Part shown: in pieces, positions 33,258 through 35,365 of the stretch
Layout of the letters: each line of letters starts with the position of its first letter
How positions within the stretch are numbered: position 1 is the first letter of the stretch
NCBI GenBank assembly: GCA_036844765.1
Contig: DAIUFE010000014.1
Coordinates: 1-35,365 of the forward strand
DNA: 35,365 nucleotides
DNA from: Thermocaproicibacter sp036844765
GTDB taxonomy: Bacteria; Bacillota; Clostridia; Oscillospirales; Acutalibacteraceae
Direction: 5' to 3'
Notes under the pieces: generated by a model
The model's input: the letters and a program-made list of their open reading frames with translations, nothing else
The model's database searches: none
Told to the model about the DNA's origin: nothing
Position numbers and translations under genes: made by a program

Positions 33258-34340
33258 TCAGTCCAAAGAAGCCAGCAGATTTTCGACGGCCGTCCGCCGG
33301 TCGAACAGGACGCAGCCGCCGGCGTGCTTTTCCGCCTGGAGGCCGCTTTGCCGGATTTTGCGGAACAGCGCGGAGCCGAGCGCCCGCCGGATGCTTCCGG
33401 TTTTGAGATCGGTGCCGGCATACGGGGAAAAGGGGCAGGGCTCCGCCCCGCCGAAGGGATTGATATGGAAAAAGCCCCTCCCCGCGGCCAGACATCCCCC
33501 CATCTGTTGCTCGTCGCCGGGGAAGGAGATAAAAATCATGTCGGTAAAATCCGCGCGGAGCGCCTCCTGGCGCCCGGCAAGGATTTCGCGCTCTTTTTCC
33601 CCGAGTTCCAGGTCCGTGCCGCCGTCCGCGGGCACGTATTCCACGAACAAGACGATCCGGCACCCGTTTTCCCGGAGCCCCGCGACGAATTCTTCGCCCG
33701 TCACGGAGTCGAGATTCTTTTTTGTCACCGTGATGGAAACGCCGTACAGGATGCCGCGGCGCCGCATTTCTTCCATCGCGCGTGAAATCAGCCGGAAGGT
33801 CCCTTTCCCGCGCCGGGCGTCCGTCTCGGGGCGGCCGCCCTCCACGCTGACGATGGGGACCAGGTGCCGGCAGCGGTCGAATCGCCCGAGCGCTTTCTCC
33901 GTGAAGAGCGTTCCGTTTGTGAAGACGGGGAAAATCAGCCCGTTGGTTTTCGCCGCCTGCTCGAGGACGTCGGGCCGTTCCAGAGGCTCTCCGCCCGCCA
34001 GCAGAATGAAGGACACGCCGAGCGTTTCGGCCTCCCCGAAAAGCTCTCCCCACCGCGCGGCGGTCAGCTCCCCGGCCGCCGCGGCGTCGGCGCAGATGCG
34101 GTTCGCCCGGGCATAGCACCCCGCGCAGTGCAGGTTGCACCGGCTGGCGATGCTCGCGATCAGAAAGGGGGGAACGGGGCCGCCCTCCCGCTCCGCCTGA
34201 AGGCGCCTGCCGGCGGCCTTTTTTTGCAGCGCCGCCGCCCGGATCAGAAAGCTGCTCTCCCTCGGACTTGCCAAGGGAAAACGCAGGGCCCGCCGAAAGA
34301 TTCCGTCGATTGATCCGCTGAGATATTCCGTCAGATTCAC
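33258..34340 (-). CDS. Radical SAM protein with partial SPASM/twitch-like C-terminus
   Basis: The 360-residue protein has the radical SAM cluster motif C68-xxx-C72-xx-C75 (RCNLHCAGC), the SAM-binding GGEP (116-119) and a TIM-barrel-like middle. Three more cysteines, C283, C302 (EPCPFSPYAG) and C343, resemble a reduced SPASM or twitch domain that would hold one auxiliary 4Fe-4S cluster. Such proteins modify peptides, proteins or cofactors; no precursor peptide gene is seen next to it. GTG 34340 is the start: GGAGGTGG lies just upstream and GTGA overlaps the TetR stop. A longer open frame in front is the shadow of the TetR gene. Confidence 0.88.
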   Translation of the reverse strand: MNLTEYLSGSIDGIFRRALRFPLASPRESSFLIRAAALQKKAAGRRLQAEREGGPVPPFLIASIASRCNLHCAGCYARANRICADAAAAGELTAARWGELFGEAETLGVSFILLAGGEPLERPDVLEQAAKTNGLIFPVFTNGTLFTEKALGRFDRCRHLVPIVSVEGGRPETDARRGKGTFRLISRAMEEMRRRGILYGVSITVTKKNLDSVTGEEFVAGLRENGCRIVLFVEYVPADGGTDLELGEKEREILAGRQEALRADFTDMIFISFPGDEQQMGGCLAAGRGFFHINPFGGAEPCPFSPYAGTDLKTGSIRRALGSALFRKIRQSGLQAEKHAGGCVLFDRRTAVENLLASLD

Positions 34341-34906
34341 GGTTTCTCCACCTCCGGCAAAAACAGTTCCAGCTCCCAGTCGATCAGCCGGCCGCACGCG
34401 CTTTCTTCCGACAGGTTCATGCCCGTGTAGCGCAGAAATTCTTCGGAACGGTACAGAACCAGCTGCAGAAAAGAAATCATCTCGTAGGCGGCGACGCGGC
34501 ATTCCGTGTCGCTCCGCCGGTTTCCGAAATGCTCGCGGATCTCGGGGAGCACATACAGGGGCAGCCGGATCTCGTCTTCCAAAAGAATGTGGGGGACGTA
34601 GATTTTGGTATATCGCCGGTATTTCAGAATCACTTGGCAGAATTGCTTGAGGATTTTCCGCAGCCGCTCCTTGGGCGGGTCGGAAGGGTCCGGCGGCGCA
34701 TGGAAGATCTTTGAGGCGTCGCTGAGGATTTTCCCGACGGCCCGGGATTCCAATTCCTCCTTGGCGCCGAAGTAATAGTTGATCATGGCGATGTTGACCC
34801 CGGCGCCGGCGGCGATCTGCCGCGACGTGACGGTTTCCGGGTGCTCCGATTTTTTCAGAAGTTCCACGGTCGCGTTCAGCAGCGCCGCTTTCTTGTTTTC
34901 GTCCAT
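34337..34906 (-). CDS. TetR-family transcriptional regulator
   Basis: This 189-residue regulator has an N-terminal TetR helix-turn-helix (about 26-48: TVTSRQIAAGAGVNIAMINYYFGAKEEL) and an all-helical ligand domain of about 130 residues without a recognised signature. I place the start at ATG 34906, since a purine-rich GGATTGGG lies directly upstream; an in-frame ATG at 34930 lies inside the operator, about 10 bases from the predicted transcription start and without a ribosome site. Its stop overlaps the radical SAM start by 4 bases. The promoter overlaps a near-perfect inverted repeat, so it very probably represses its own operon (radical SAM, NTF2-like, GNAT). Confidence 0.92.
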   Translation of the reverse strand: MDENKKAALLNATVELLKKSEHPETVTSRQIAAGAGVNIAMINYYFGAKEELESRAVGKILSDASKIFHAPPDPSDPPKERLRKILKQFCQVILKYRRYTKIYVPHILLEDEIRLPLYVLPEIREHFGNRRSDTECRVAAYEMISFLQLVLYRSEEFLRYTGMNLSEESACGRLIDWELELFLPEVEKP

Positions 34907-34924
34907 CCCAATCCATCTCTTGAC

Positions 34925-34945
34925 AAACATGTTCTAAACACGTTT
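34925..34945. promoter_or_regulatory. TetR-type operator
   Basis: Inverted repeat AAACATGTT (34925-34933), CTA, AACACGTTT (34937-34945): 9-base arms with one mismatch. It covers the predicted transcription start and abuts the -10 box of the TetR operon. Confidence 0.8.
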
Positions 34946-34946
34946 A

Positions 34947-34975
34947 ATACTACGCGCCGAAACCCCGGTTGTCAA
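34947..34975 (-). promoter_or_regulatory. Promoter of the TetR/radical SAM operon
   Basis: On the - strand, TTGACA (34975-34970), 17-base spacer, TAGTAT (34952-34947). The operator follows immediately downstream. Confidence 0.85.
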
Positions 34976-35233
34976 TAGCGTCCCGAAAAATACAGCCGGG
35001 CTCAGCCGAGCGGAGTGCGGTCCCGATGAAACGGAGGCGGATGCGGTCTGCCTCAGGGCGCGGGCGCGTCGTTTGCTCAGCTCGGATACGGTTTTCATCG
35101 CGGAAATTTTGGCTTGAAGGTTTTGAGGATCAAGAAAAAGCCTCGGTGCGCGAATGGCATGCCGGGTCTCTCGGCGGTGTCTTTTGCTCGATTCAGATGC
35201 GGGCTTCAAGCGCGGCATCCAGGCCCGAAAAGG
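34976..35233. other. Intergenic stretch without a recognised gene
   Basis: About 260 bases between the TetR promoter and the tRNA terminator. Short open frames on both strands exist but have no ribosome sites or family likeness. TTTGCTCAGCTCGGATACGG (35070-35089) and TTTGCTCGATTCAGATGCGG (35183-35202) are partly similar, so this may be decayed or repeated DNA. Confidence 0.5.
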
Positions 35234-35267
35234 AAAAAGAGCCCGACGCGGATTGCGTCCAGGCTCT
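35234..35267 (-). terminator. Rho-independent terminator after tRNA-Ser
   Basis: On the - strand, AGAGCC (35267-35262) and GACGC pair with GCGTC and GGCTCT (35043-range excluded; arm at 35043 is not meant: right arm 35238-35243), with a small internal loop, followed by a T run (35238-35234). It begins 5 bases after the tRNA CCA end. Confidence 0.8.
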
Positions 35268-35272
35268 CGACT

Positions 35273-35365
35273 TGGCGGAGAAAGTGGGATTTGAACCCAC
35301 GCGCCGGAGTTTACCCGACCTACTCCCTTAGCAGGGGAGCCCCTTCACCACTTGGGTATTTCTCC
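35273..35365 (-). tRNA. tRNA-Ser (anticodon GCU)
   Basis: Complete 93-base gene on the - strand, ending exactly at the window edge. The 5' acceptor GGAGAAA (35365-35359) pairs with TTTCTCC (35283-35277), then discriminator G and an encoded CCA (35275-35273). The anticodon loop reads CTGCTAA, giving GCU for AGC/AGU serine codons. The long variable arm of class II tRNAs and the T-arm GTGGG-TTCAAAT-CCCAC are clear. Confidence 0.95.

Noticed and set aside
34969..35331. A 120-residue open frame on the + strand overlapping the tRNA
   Set aside because: Its end is the antisense translation of tRNA-Ser, a well-known source of false proteins, and it has no ribosome site.

Overview
The window reads as a GC-rich Clostridia chromosome, most like the Oscillospirales/Ruminococcaceae group. 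This is inferred from Gram-positive lipoprotein signals, AGGAGG-type ribosome binding sites with frequent TTG and GTG starts, T-tailed terminators, an HPr-like protein without the PTS histidine, and GntR/LacI-type sugar regulators. Genes are GC-rich while promoters and some intergenic stretches are very AT-rich. No phage, IS element, CRISPR array or rRNA was seen.

From 1 to about 15.3 kb the genes are housekeeping or envelope genes, all on the + strand. They are: the 3' end of a PucR/CdaR-type regulator; an ftsE-ftsX-M23 peptidase-S41 cluster; greA and lysS; a membrane-anchored protein of unknown function; a response regulator, histidine kinase and HtrA protease operon; a DUF3298-like lipoprotein; a NapH-like membrane ferredoxin; methylglyoxal synthase followed by an HPr-like protein lacking His15; and a ferritin-like protein. 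The S41 protein appears to have lost its Ser/Lys dyad, whereas the M23 protein keeps every zinc and catalytic residue.

From 15.4 to 32.3 kb lies a two-armed carbohydrate-use locus. The left arm (- strand) runs binding lipoprotein, two LplB/LplC-type permeases, a CehA/McbA-type PHP metallohydrolase and a GntR-LacI regulator. A second GntR-LacI gene (- strand) stands back to back with the right arm (+ strand): a 593-aa GH2 glycosidase, a binding lipoprotein, two MalF/MalG-type permeases and a 1323-aa multidomain GH2 enzyme. Neither transporter has its own ATPase gene. Each arm has a strong hairpin between the binding-protein gene and the first permease gene. The right-arm binding-protein gene is a patchwork of GC-rich and AT-rich blocks in one intact frame.

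From 32.3 kb to the end, on the - strand, there is a small cluster (TetR regulator, radical SAM protein, NTF2-like protein, GNAT acetyltransferase) whose promoter overlaps a near-perfect operator palindrome, and then a complete tRNA-Ser(GCU) with its terminator at the right edge.
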